Shown piece by piece: positions 52,848 through 60,703 of a stretch of DNA of 64,000 nucleotides. This stretch comes from UBA1412 sp964609795 (GTDB lineage: Bacteria; Verrucomicrobiota; Verrucomicrobiia; Limisphaerales; UBA1412). Position numbers and translations under genes: made by a program. Positions within the stretch are counted from its first letter, which is position 1; every line of letters starts with the position of its first letter. The stretch is taken from contig CAZSTC010000001.1 of the NCBI GenBank assembly GCA_964609795.1, positions 62,001 to 126,000 of the forward strand, given 5' to 3'. The notes beneath the pieces are model-generated. The model saw only the letters and a program-made list of their open reading frames with translations. It searched no databases and had not been told where the DNA came from.

Positions 52848-55800
52848 ACTTTGGTGGTTCAATCTTCCAGGGTAGAATGGACCGCGTGCGTCTCCACGCC
52901 GGTATGTTGCAGCCTTCACAGCTCGATGTGGGTGTAACGAATCCGAAGGCTCCTATTGAAGGAGTTACTTTGCTGAGTTACGGTTTCAATGAGGGTCAGA
53001 CACCTTATGCCAGTGCAGGTCTGGGGAATATTGAACTCCTGGATGGAGCACAAGTGATGGCCGCCGCTTCCAAACCTGTTTGGACGGAAGGCCCGCTCGC
53101 CGGCAAGTATGATCACGCTCTCAGATTCAACGGCAGTGCTTATGCTCCGTTTAACACTGATGGTATCAACTTCGGTGATAAGAGCGACGTGAGCTTCTCG
53201 ATGAGCGCCTGGATTAAGGACATTAAGGTTTCTACGTCCCGCCAAGTGTTATTCCAATCCTTGGGTAACAAGGCTGGAACTGCTCCGAGAGTCTCGTTCT
53301 CCATCAGTCCTGCTCGTGAAGTCTTCTTCACGACCATGGGAATTGCTGATTTCAACACTGGAATCAAGATTCCTGAAGGCACTGATTGGCATCAGATCGC
53401 TGTGGCTTACAATGCCCCCGCAGGTATCGTCTATGTATACATTGACGGTCAATTGGCCGGCACTAAGGCCTATACGGGTGGAGTGAACTTCGCTGCACAG
53501 GGAACTGATCTGAGTGGTTGCCTCGGACGCGAGCTCGGTGGCGCATTGCCAGTTACCGGCACTGTGGACCGCGTAACCGTTTGGAAGGGTGTTCTCGGAT
53601 TAGAGCAATTGGATTATCCTCCTGCTCTCCCGGTTCCTCCGTACTTCTATGAAGATGTCAATTACGAGGGCGAAGCTCCTGGTAGTTTGGTGGAAGCTCC
53701 TAAGGGTACTTACGCGATTCAGGGAAGTGGTAACGGTATCAACGGCACAGAAGATTCCTTCTTCTATGTTTACAATCAGGCTCCTGCGGGTGACTTCGAT
53801 GTCACCGTCAAAGTAGAAAGCTTGGCTTCTGTTTCCGGATTGGCCCAAACGGGTCTGATGGTTCGCGAGGCTGATGCCGACTTTGGAGTTCAGGCGGGAA
53901 GCTCCCGTTTCTTCAGCACACTGGTTTGGAATGCAGGTACAGAGCAGTCTTATAGTGGCGCTGCCTGGCGTTCTGTGGCTTCAAGCTCAAGTATGATCGA
54001 TCCTTCCGGTGAGACAGCTGAATATCCGCATTGGCAGCGTATTGTTCGTATTGAGGATACTCTCTACGGACTCTACAGCGTCGATGGAGAAAACTGGACT
54101 GTCCTGGCTGAAGAAGACACCTCTGATTGGGCCGATGGTCCTCTGGGTTCTGCGTTGCCTCTCTACATTGGTATGTGGACAACTTCCGGCAATGAAGCCA
54201 GCAATGATGGTACTGCCGTGTTCTCTCACTACAATGAGGTGAAGGGTTTCGTCCCTGCAGAGATTATCGTACAACCGGAATCCGCAACTGTGTGTGTGGG
54301 TTCGCTGGCCGGATTCAATGTCTTGGCCCTCGGTACGGACCTCTCCTACACCTGGTATCATGACGGACTGATCGTTCCTGATCGTTATGAAGACACGCTC
54401 GGTACGCTCTTCGCAACCGAAGAAGCGGCCGGTACTTATTATGTGAATGTGACCCAAGGAACAACGGTTCTTGCCTCTGACGAAGCGGTGTTGACTGTTG
54501 TTGAGAATCCTCAGCCTGGTCTTGTCCAGGTGTGGAATTACGAAGGTCCTACTTCCATAAGTGATCTCATTTACAATCTGTGGAACTTCACTGCACCTGA
54601 TGAAGTGCTCTTCCTGAATCCCGAAGGTTACTTTGAGACTCCGGAAAACCATGGTACTCTCTACGGTTCTGTGATAGTGGGTCTGATTACTCCTGAAGAG
54701 ACTGGAACGTATAATTTCTACGTTGCCGCTGATCAGGAGGCTGCTCTCTATTTGAGCACGACCGGCAGCCCGGAAGATGTAAGTGAAGATCCAATTGCTT
54801 GGGTTTCTCTGCCCACGGCAAGCCGCCAATACGATCTGTATCCTGAGCAGAAATCTGCCGCGATCGAGTTGGTAGCCGGAGAAAGCTACTACTTCGAGCT
54901 CTTCCACAATGTGGGATCTGCTGGAGATAATCTCTCCGTAGCCTGGACAACTCCCAGCGAGGTTATTCCGGTAGCTGACGTTGTTCCGGTCCTCCCGATG
55001 GAAGCACGCTTCCTGAGCCCGTATGTGGGCGACCCGATCCCTGTGGGTCACTTGCCTGAGATTACTCAGCAGCCTGTGAGCCCGGATGTGCTCTATACAA
55101 GCGATGGATATCTGACCCTCAACGTCGATGTGACGGGGACAGAGCCTCTCACTGTGGTATGGTTAAAGGATGGTGTTGAAACGGGTTTGACCGGTAACAC
55201 TATTGAGGTAGCTCGGACAACGGCTAATGCTGGCAGCTGGACTGCTCGCGTGACTAACATTGTTGGTTCTACGGTTTCTGACGCAGCTGTGATCAGTTTC
55301 CGCGAGCCTGCAAGTGGCTACGAAGCTCTGGTTGTGAGCAACAATCCTTGGGCATACTGGAGATTGGGCGAGACCGATGCTGCTGAAAAGGCCGTCGATT
55401 ATGCTCATTTGCTCAATGCTTCTTTCGCCTCCGGCAACGTGCTGGGTATCCCTGGAGCTATTGCTCAGGATACCGATACAGCGGTCGCCTTCAGCGGCGG
55501 TTTGAAGAATACTGAGTCCTACAGCACAATGGTGGCTCCTGCTATCGGTTTGGAAACTGTCTCTGAAGCAACCCTGCTCTGCTGGGTGAAGAGAGACGGC
55601 GCACAGACTGACTACACGCCGATGATGGTGAACCGTTCAGATAAAGGTGTATTCACTGGATTAACCTTTGTCCATGGCAATGCTCTGGGTTACAGCTGGG
55701 GTAGCCAGCCGGCCGCATGGTCCTTCAATAGCGGACTGACAATGGCTGATGGAAGCTGGTATTTTGCAGCTCTGGTTGTCAAACCGACTGAAGCCGTCCT

Positions 55801-56221
55801 TTACCTGGGTAACGAGGCGAACGGTTTGATGAGTGCAGCTAACCCTGTCGCTCATGATCCGACTCAGATAGACACCCTCTTCACGTTGGGTGGCCAGGAT
55901 AATGATGGTACAGACAGACTCTTCAAAGGTGCTCTGGATGAACCTGCTCTCTTCAATTATGCGTTGAGTGCAGAACAAATTCAGGAAATCTTCGAAACGG
56001 GTCTCTTTGGTGTCCTGACGGATCCTACCTTGACTTATAAGGTTGAGGGCGGGAAACTGGTCCTCAGCTGGTTGGTGTCTTCTCGTTGTGCCTTGGAGGT
56101 TGCTCCGACAGCAGAAGGTCCTTGGACTCATGCGGGGCTTCCCACCGAAGTCGACGGGACTAACGTCTACGAAGTTGAGCTGAACAAAGTGGGCACGGGC
56201 TTCTACCGCCTGGTGCGCTAG
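52793..56221 (+). CDS. Secreted giant Ig/LamG/PA14 repeat protein, C-terminal part
   Basis: This is the continuation of the reading frame from 47313, not a separate gene. The apparent GTG start at 52793 is the duplicated VTSMPRAYSNN segment. After it the interrupted LamG fold finishes (NFGGSIFQGRMDRVRLH). Then follow, in merged numbering, LamG (about 1832-2050), DUF1349-type (2058-2260), Ig (2263-2345), PA14 (2350-2510), Ig (2528-2610), LamG (2617-2850) and a short C-terminal beta domain with LVLSWLVSSRCALEV. The order repeats that of the first part, so the protein contains a tandem pair of six-domain units. No sorting signal or membrane anchor is visible at the C-terminus (ends GFYRLVR). Confidence 0.85.
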   Translation: MTSMPRAYSNNRISLGSDNFGGSIFQGRMDRVRLHAGMLQPSQLDVGVTNPKAPIEGVTLLSYGFNEGQTPYASAGLGNIELLDGAQVMAAASKPVWTEGPLAGKYDHALRFNGSAYAPFNTDGINFGDKSDVSFSMSAWIKDIKVSTSRQVLFQSLGNKAGTAPRVSFSISPAREVFFTTMGIADFNTGIKIPEGTDWHQIAVAYNAPAGIVYVYIDGQLAGTKAYTGGVNFAAQGTDLSGCLGRELGGALPVTGTVDRVTVWKGVLGLEQLDYPPALPVPPYFYEDVNYEGEAPGSLVEAPKGTYAIQGSGNGINGTEDSFFYVYNQAPAGDFDVTVKVESLASVSGLAQTGLMVREADADFGVQAGSSRFFSTLVWNAGTEQSYSGAAWRSVASSSSMIDPSGETAEYPHWQRIVRIEDTLYGLYSVDGENWTVLAEEDTSDWADGPLGSALPLYIGMWTTSGNEASNDGTAVFSHYNEVKGFVPAEIIVQPESATVCVGSLAGFNVLALGTDLSYTWYHDGLIVPDRYEDTLGTLFATEEAAGTYYVNVTQGTTVLASDEAVLTVVENPQPGLVQVWNYEGPTSISDLIYNLWNFTAPDEVLFLNPEGYFETPENHGTLYGSVIVGLITPEETGTYNFYVAADQEAALYLSTTGSPEDVSEDPIAWVSLPTASRQYDLYPEQKSAAIELVAGESYYFELFHNVGSAGDNLSVAWTTPSEVIPVADVVPVLPMEARFLSPYVGDPIPVGHLPEITQQPVSPDVLYTSDGYLTLNVDVTGTEPLTVVWLKDGVETGLTGNTIEVARTTANAGSWTARVTNIVGSTVSDAAVISFREPASGYEALVVSNNPWAYWRLGETDAAEKAVDYAHLLNASFASGNVLGIPGAIAQDTDTAVAFSGGLKNTESYSTMVAPAIGLETVSEATLLCWVKRDGAQTDYTPMMVNRSDKGVFTGLTFVHGNALGYSWGSQPAAWSFNSGLTMADGSWYFAALVVKPTEAVLYLGNEANGLMSAANPVAHDPTQIDTLFTLGGQDNDGTDRLFKGALDEPALFNYALSAEQIQEIFETGLFGVLTDPTLTYKVEGGKLVLSWLVSSRCALEVAPTAEGPWTHAGLPTEVDGTNVYEVELNKVGTGFYRLVR

Positions 56222-56261
56222 CTCCTAGCATTCAGAGTTGAGAAACTCTGAGTAACTTATT

Positions 56262-56299
56262 CAAAACTGCCGTTTGTCGAAAGACGAACGGCAGTTTTG
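56262..56299 (+). terminator. Terminator after the giant protein gene
   Basis: A long stem, CAAAACTGCCGTT paired with AACGGCAGTTTTG, encloses a short GTC/GAC-closed loop. It lies 41 bp after the stop. A second small hairpin (AGAGTT/AACTCT) precedes it. Confidence 0.8.
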
Positions 56300-56362
56300 C
56301 TATTGAAGAATGTCTCTTTCTTTCGAAGTGAAAATCTTCTACTATACCGGGGCGGATTGAGA

Positions 56363-57310
56363 ATGATGATGAAAAAGATATTGAGATGGACGACGCTTTT
56401 GGTTGCGTTAATTGGTATAAATGTTTCTGCACAGGATGTCATACGCCTTTGGGAAAATGACGCTCCCTATGCGCAGGGCAAGGAAGATAAAGATATTCCA
56501 ACATTGACAGTCTATCTGCCTGCTGAAGGCAAAGCCAATGGCTCAGCTGTTGTGGTTTGCCCCGGAGGCGGCTATTGGGGCCTCAGTGATTATGAGTATG
56601 AGGGCGCCGGATATGCGCGTTTTTTAACTTCTCACGGGGTGAGCGTTTTTGTATTGCGCTACCGTTTAGCCTCTAATGGATACCATTATCCCACAATTTT
56701 AATGGATGCCGCACGTGCAATAAGAGTCGTGCGTTCTCAGGCCCAGAAGTGGGGCATAGACGTTGATCGAGTCGGGGTCATGGGTTCATCTGCCGGCGGC
56801 CATCTGGCAGCTCTCTTGATGACACACTATGAGAAGGCAAACCCAGCGCTATTGGACCCTATTGACAGTCTGAGCTCCCGCCCCGATGTTGCAATTCTTT
56901 GTTATCCGGTGATTACATCCGGAGACTTTGCTCATGCGGGCTCGATCCAAAACCTTCTTGGCCCCAATTTCACTGAGGGCTTAGCAGAATACGTGAGCAT
57001 TGAAAAGCAGGTGGATAAGAACACTCCGCCTTGTTTTATCTGGCATACTTTCGAAGATGAAGTGGTGCCCACCGAAAATGCACTCCTTTTGGCGGCTGCC
57101 CTAAGAAAAGCCGGAGTTCCCTTTGATTTGCATATTTATGAGAAGGGGATTCATGGTTTGGCTCTGGCCGGTAAACGTTGGACAACGACTCAGGGAATGG
57201 ATGAAAAGGATTTTCATCCCTGGAGCCGAGACCTTATTTTCTGGCTGGAGGGGAGGGGATTTTTTGAAAAGAAGAAAGTAGAAGAAGCCCAGGAGAAAGT
57301 TGAAAAATGA
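56363..57310 (+). CDS. Secreted alpha/beta-hydrolase (esterase, BD-FAE/acetyl-xylan-esterase-like)
   Basis: A 315-residue exported hydrolase. Residues 1-24 form a signal peptide (MMMKKILRW then a hydrophobic core ending VSAQD). The oxyanion-hole motif CPGGGYWGL (about 66) and the nucleophile elbow GVMGSSAGGHLAAL (about 139) are clear. Candidate Asp and His lie in HTFEDEVVPTENA and GIHGLALAG. This family removes acetyl or feruloyl groups from plant polysaccharides, but also contains general carboxylesterases. The stop overlaps the start of the next gene (ATGA), so the two form a small operon. Confidence 0.88.
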   Translation: MMMKKILRWTTLLVALIGINVSAQDVIRLWENDAPYAQGKEDKDIPTLTVYLPAEGKANGSAVVVCPGGGYWGLSDYEYEGAGYARFLTSHGVSVFVLRYRLASNGYHYPTILMDAARAIRVVRSQAQKWGIDVDRVGVMGSSAGGHLAALLMTHYEKANPALLDPIDSLSSRPDVAILCYPVITSGDFAHAGSIQNLLGPNFTEGLAEYVSIEKQVDKNTPPCFIWHTFEDEVVPTENALLLAAALRKAGVPFDLHIYEKGIHGLALAGKRWTTTQGMDEKDFHPWSRDLIFWLEGRGFFEKKKVEEAQEKVEK

Positions 57311-57780
57311 AAAAGGCGTTTTTATCTCTAATAACGCTTTGTGTTGCCTTTGGGTTTACGGGGTGCTCCGGAACGAAGGGTTTTCTCGCCGAAGATGATT
57401 TCTCGATGTCGGACCCCTTCCTTTACAAGAAGCGGTATACAGAGGGTTTTCTGGATATGATAGTTCTTCGCAAGGGGAGCCTCTTCCCGAGCTATGAAAT
57501 CACCGATTGCCAATACACGAAACAGGATTTATCCAATCTGGTTCTCCCCAGGAATCCCTATTTCGCCGATGATGATACGGTTAGAGTCCTAGGCCGTGAT
57601 GGTGAAGAGCTGGGTGTTTATATAATTAGATTCACCGAAAATGAGAGCAGCACTCTTGGAATTGTCACTGAAGACGGGAAGATAAAGAAGACGACTGCGC
57701 AAGCCCGATTGGTAATTCCTTATCAGCTGCAGGTCAAGTATCTCAAGATAGGGAGCAAAAAAATAGAAATCCCTCAATAG
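57307..57780 (+). CDS. Small lipoprotein of unknown function
   Basis: A 157-residue predicted lipoprotein with a basic N-terminus, a hydrophobic core and the lipobox FGFTGCSG (Cys 20). The mature part is beta-rich and charged, with no motif I recognise. It overlaps the esterase gene by 4 bp and is probably translated with it. Export and lipidation are consistent with the lnt gene found at the right edge of the window. Confidence 0.8.
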   Translation: MKKAFLSLITLCVAFGFTGCSGTKGFLAEDDFSMSDPFLYKKRYTEGFLDMIVLRKGSLFPSYEITDCQYTKQDLSNLVLPRNPYFADDDTVRVLGRDGEELGVYIIRFTENESSTLGIVTEDGKIKKTTAQARLVIPYQLQVKYLKIGSKKIEIPQ

Positions 57781-57826
57781 ACCTCTTTTGAAGATTTAGA
57801 GAGCTTTGGATTAATCAAGCTGAAGG

Positions 57827-57908
57827 TGGTGCGCGAGGGGGGACTTGAACCCCCACCCTTTCGGACCAGATCCTAAGTCTGGCGTGTATGCCATTTCACC
57901 ACTCGCGC
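57827..57908 (-). tRNA. tRNA-Leu (anticodon UAG)
   Basis: Read on the minus strand, it folds as a class II tRNA. The acceptor stem is GCGCGAG/CTCGCGC, the anticodon loop CTTAGGA (anticodon TAG, decoding CUA/CUN leucine) sits in a CCAGA/TCTGG stem, and the 12-nt variable arm has a CC-GAAA-GG hairpin. The T-arm is GGGGG-TTCAAGT-CCCCC. The 3' CCA is encoded. It lies between the lipoprotein gene and the subtilase gene. Confidence 0.95.
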
Positions 57909-57948
57909 GTTTGGGGTGCCGCTGTAATTCAGGCGGAAACCTGCAAGG

Positions 57949-57978
57949 AGTGTAGCCGATTTATTGGCAATTATTCAA
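57949..57978 (-). promoter_or_regulatory. Candidate promoter of tRNA-Leu
   Basis: On the minus strand, TTGAAT (57973-57978) is followed by an 18-bp spacer and TACACT (57949-57954), about 40 bp before the tRNA 5' end. Confidence 0.35.
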
Positions 57979-58018
57979 TACAGTAAAAGGGGAGTGCTCT
58001 ATTTTCTACGCTTCAATA

Positions 58019-60700
58019 TCAGAGTTTTCTTACACAAAAAAAAGTAGAGCCTTTCCCAGAAGAGGAACTGACGACATACTCTGTAACAGGAAATGTCCCT
58101 TGAACCGTTTGGATTATTCTCCATTCTTCTTCGGTAGAGGTGCGTTCAAGAATTTCATAAAGGCTATCACTTACACCGAGCCAGGAGAGTCTGATTTTTC
58201 CGGACTGTAACGGATCAATAGAGATGTTTAAATGGGAGGCTTCCTGGGGCGTCTTATCTCCAATTATTTGCCAGCGGGCGTTAGTGTAGCCGGAAGGGGA
58301 AACGACATCCTGAGACGAATATTGGAGGCTTTCGAAATGGTCCATTTCCCACTTATCAGACAAACCGTCGTTATCTGTGTCGGTAACAGGAATACCCCGG
58401 ATATTGAGTTCTAAGCCTTTTAACAAAGGTTGAGAGGCATAGGCGCCGGTGGTTGGTGAAGGCATGTTGGATATTTCAATTTGCCATTTCCCCCGAGTTG
58501 GCTCATAGAAATGATGAGTGGAAAAGAACTCCCAATCGAGTTCCTTCATCGCTCCAAAATTATAACGATGAAGAAGGCTGCGAGTGCCCGCTGGAGAAAC
58601 CAGAGTAATTCTGAGCGTTCCGCAATCCGGACTTTGCGCCCTGACTGATAGGGAGACATCTTCACAAATCAAGCTCTCCTCCACTTCAAAAGAATAGACC
58701 AACGGTGTGTGAATGAGCTGAGCACGAAGATTGGAATCGCCCTCTTGAAGTTGATGAATAGTCTCCGCGCTGTTTTTTGAAATAAAAACGGCGGGGATGC
58801 TGCAGCGATCCATCTGAGCCATATTCACCAATTCTTCGGATCCTTCATTGTTATAAATGATGGAAAAGGATGCGCCAGCCTGGGCCGCGTAATCAACTTT
58901 TTGCCGGAACGTAGTCTCTCCGCGTTGTATTAAAGCGATTTTGCCTTCGAGATTTTCTTCAATGGGACTCACAACAAGCCCGAGGTCAACAATGTGGGTC
59001 AATAGAGTTGACTCATTGGCAAAGGGTGTATCCGAGATGGTCATGGGAATTTGAATTGGAGCCGGAAGGGTGTCCCCCGAAAGGTTGAGGGTGTAGCCTT
59101 CTTCAGGGATGAGCAACCCATTCTGAAGGTCTGCCGTATATTGCAAGGTAGAAGCTTCGGGGAGATGGGACCAATTTTGTGCCAGAGTGACGGCATAGCC
59201 GGCATGGGAGACTCCATAGCCGACGTTATGACTGACAGGGAAACCGGCTCCGTTCACCATAGTATCAGTGTCTTCAAAATCCAGATATTGAGCTGACTGA
59301 ACCAGGATGTGACGAACGTCTCTGAGGGTCAGTTCCGGGTTTGCCGCAAGAATCAATGCACAAACACCCGAAACAAGGGGACATGAAAAAGATGTGCCCT
59401 GAGCCATTTTACCCGTGGCATAGTTATTAAAATCTTCCATGGGCGGGAAGTAATTTGCATAGTTGTAGCCCCGCTCGCCTGTGAAATCGGTCATAAAAAG
59501 AGGGAGAGTGTCCTCTGAGCTTCCCCCCGGGGCAGCTACTAAAAGATTAGCACCCGGGCTGGAGTAAGAAGCGTAGCTGGCGCTTGAATCTACGGCCCCG
59601 ACAACAATAGCATTCCAGTTGTTGAAAGGTTCGTTATTTGAATCACCGAAATCAGACTTTCCGTTTACCTTGGAGCGCTCGTTACCCGAAGCGCGCACCA
59701 TTACGATTCCCAGTCCGTCAACGGCGTGGTAGGCGGCTGTTTCCAGAGCATCTTTTACAATAGGGGAGAGCGGGATCATTCTTTCTTCTTCCCCCCAGCT
59801 CTGATTCTGAATACGGAGTGCCGTAGGTTCTCTCAAATAGAGCTCGGCCAGTTCAGCATCGGTGATGTTCCGTGTGTCGCCCAGCATTACCCAGCCGGCT
59901 AGAGTTGCTTGGGGGGCTACTCCCACGCCTCCTATGGCATTATATCCTGAGGCCGCTGCCAACCCGGCAACACAAGTTCCATGGGCGTGCCCTAACGTAT
60001 AGCCCATCGGCTCAGGCGAGCTTTCCCGGGTAAAAACATTGTAATGAAAAGAGTGTTGCATTCTATCTTCAAGATCGGGGTGCTGTATTTCGATTCCCGT
60101 GTCCATGATAGCAATGCCGACACCTTCTCCCTGTGTCACGGCCCAGGCAGATCGGGCGCCCATATCCCAACCGGTCTGGATGCCGTTCTCATCCCGACGA
60201 TCCAGATGCCAACACCAGGACCAGTATTTATCATTGGGCAGGTGCGCAAAGGAGGCACTTGAGGCAATTTCGATTTCATACTCCGGTGCAGCGTAGAGCA
60301 CGGAGTCCAGAGTTGAAAGTTCTGCGGCCAGCTCAGCGGCTTGAAGAACTGATCTTGTTTCCAGAAGAGTATAGTCTCTTATTTTGAGTGGATGTGCCTG
60401 CACTTCGATACCCGAAAGAAGGGGCTTTATCTGAGAAAAATCAGTATCTTCTCTCAGCTTTAACACTACCCGATGGCCCATCACCCGAGTTTCCCCATTT
60501 TGCAGTTGAGCAGGAAATCTCTGGAAATCTCCGGTTGCCCGAAGGAGAGGGAAATCAAAAATAACCGCTTGAAGACCATTCATCTTCATTCGGTAGGTTC
60601 GAATATCCTGGCCAAGAGCTTGAGCCGGGATAAGGGCAACCAGGTAAAGAAAGAGCAATATCCTCAGAGTGTGCCGGGAAAAGAAATGGTTTTTCTGCAT
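58019..60700 (-). CDS. Secreted subtilisin-like (S8) serine protease with PA and P-like domains
   Basis: An 893-residue exported protease. It has a signal peptide (about 1-30, ending PAQALGQ) and a propeptide-like region to about 160. The S8 domain has the full catalytic triad: Asp in AIMDTGIEIQHPDLE (about 200), His in GHAHGTCVAGLAA (about 240) and Ser in GTSFSCPLVSG (about 436). Inserted after the catalytic core is a protease-associated (PA) domain (ALIQRGETTFRQKV). A beta-rich domain like the proprotein convertase P domain follows (SLSVRAQSPDCGTLRITL to GKWQIEISN), then DTDNDGLSD, a calcium-binding type motif. It starts 3 bp after the rhamnosidase stop, so they share a transcript. Confidence 0.92.
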   Translation of the reverse strand: MQKNHFFSRHTLRILLFLYLVALIPAQALGQDIRTYRMKMNGLQAVIFDFPLLRATGDFQRFPAQLQNGETRVMGHRVVLKLREDTDFSQIKPLLSGIEVQAHPLKIRDYTLLETRSVLQAAELAAELSTLDSVLYAAPEYEIEIASSASFAHLPNDKYWSWCWHLDRRDENGIQTGWDMGARSAWAVTQGEGVGIAIMDTGIEIQHPDLEDRMQHSFHYNVFTRESSPEPMGYTLGHAHGTCVAGLAAASGYNAIGGVGVAPQATLAGWVMLGDTRNITDAELAELYLREPTALRIQNQSWGEEERMIPLSPIVKDALETAAYHAVDGLGIVMVRASGNERSKVNGKSDFGDSNNEPFNNWNAIVVGAVDSSASYASYSSPGANLLVAAPGGSSEDTLPLFMTDFTGERGYNYANYFPPMEDFNNYATGKMAQGTSFSCPLVSGVCALILAANPELTLRDVRHILVQSAQYLDFEDTDTMVNGAGFPVSHNVGYGVSHAGYAVTLAQNWSHLPEASTLQYTADLQNGLLIPEEGYTLNLSGDTLPAPIQIPMTISDTPFANESTLLTHIVDLGLVVSPIEENLEGKIALIQRGETTFRQKVDYAAQAGASFSIIYNNEGSEELVNMAQMDRCSIPAVFISKNSAETIHQLQEGDSNLRAQLIHTPLVYSFEVEESLICEDVSLSVRAQSPDCGTLRITLVSPAGTRSLLHRYNFGAMKELDWEFFSTHHFYEPTRGKWQIEISNMPSPTTGAYASQPLLKGLELNIRGIPVTDTDNDGLSDKWEMDHFESLQYSSQDVVSPSGYTNARWQIIGDKTPQEASHLNISIDPLQSGKIRLSWLGVSDSLYEILERTSTEEEWRIIQTVQGTFPVTEYVVSSSSGKGSTFFCVRKL

Positions 60701-60703
60701 TCT

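Noticed and set aside
53987..55051. 354-codon antisense frame opposite the giant repeat protein
   Set aside because: Lies over well-defined DUF1349-like, Ig and PA14 modules on the other strand; codon-bias shadow.
52793..56221. Independent gene starting at GTG 52793
   Set aside because: The start is the second copy of the 55-bp contig overlap; the frame continues the upstream protein and completes its LamG domain.
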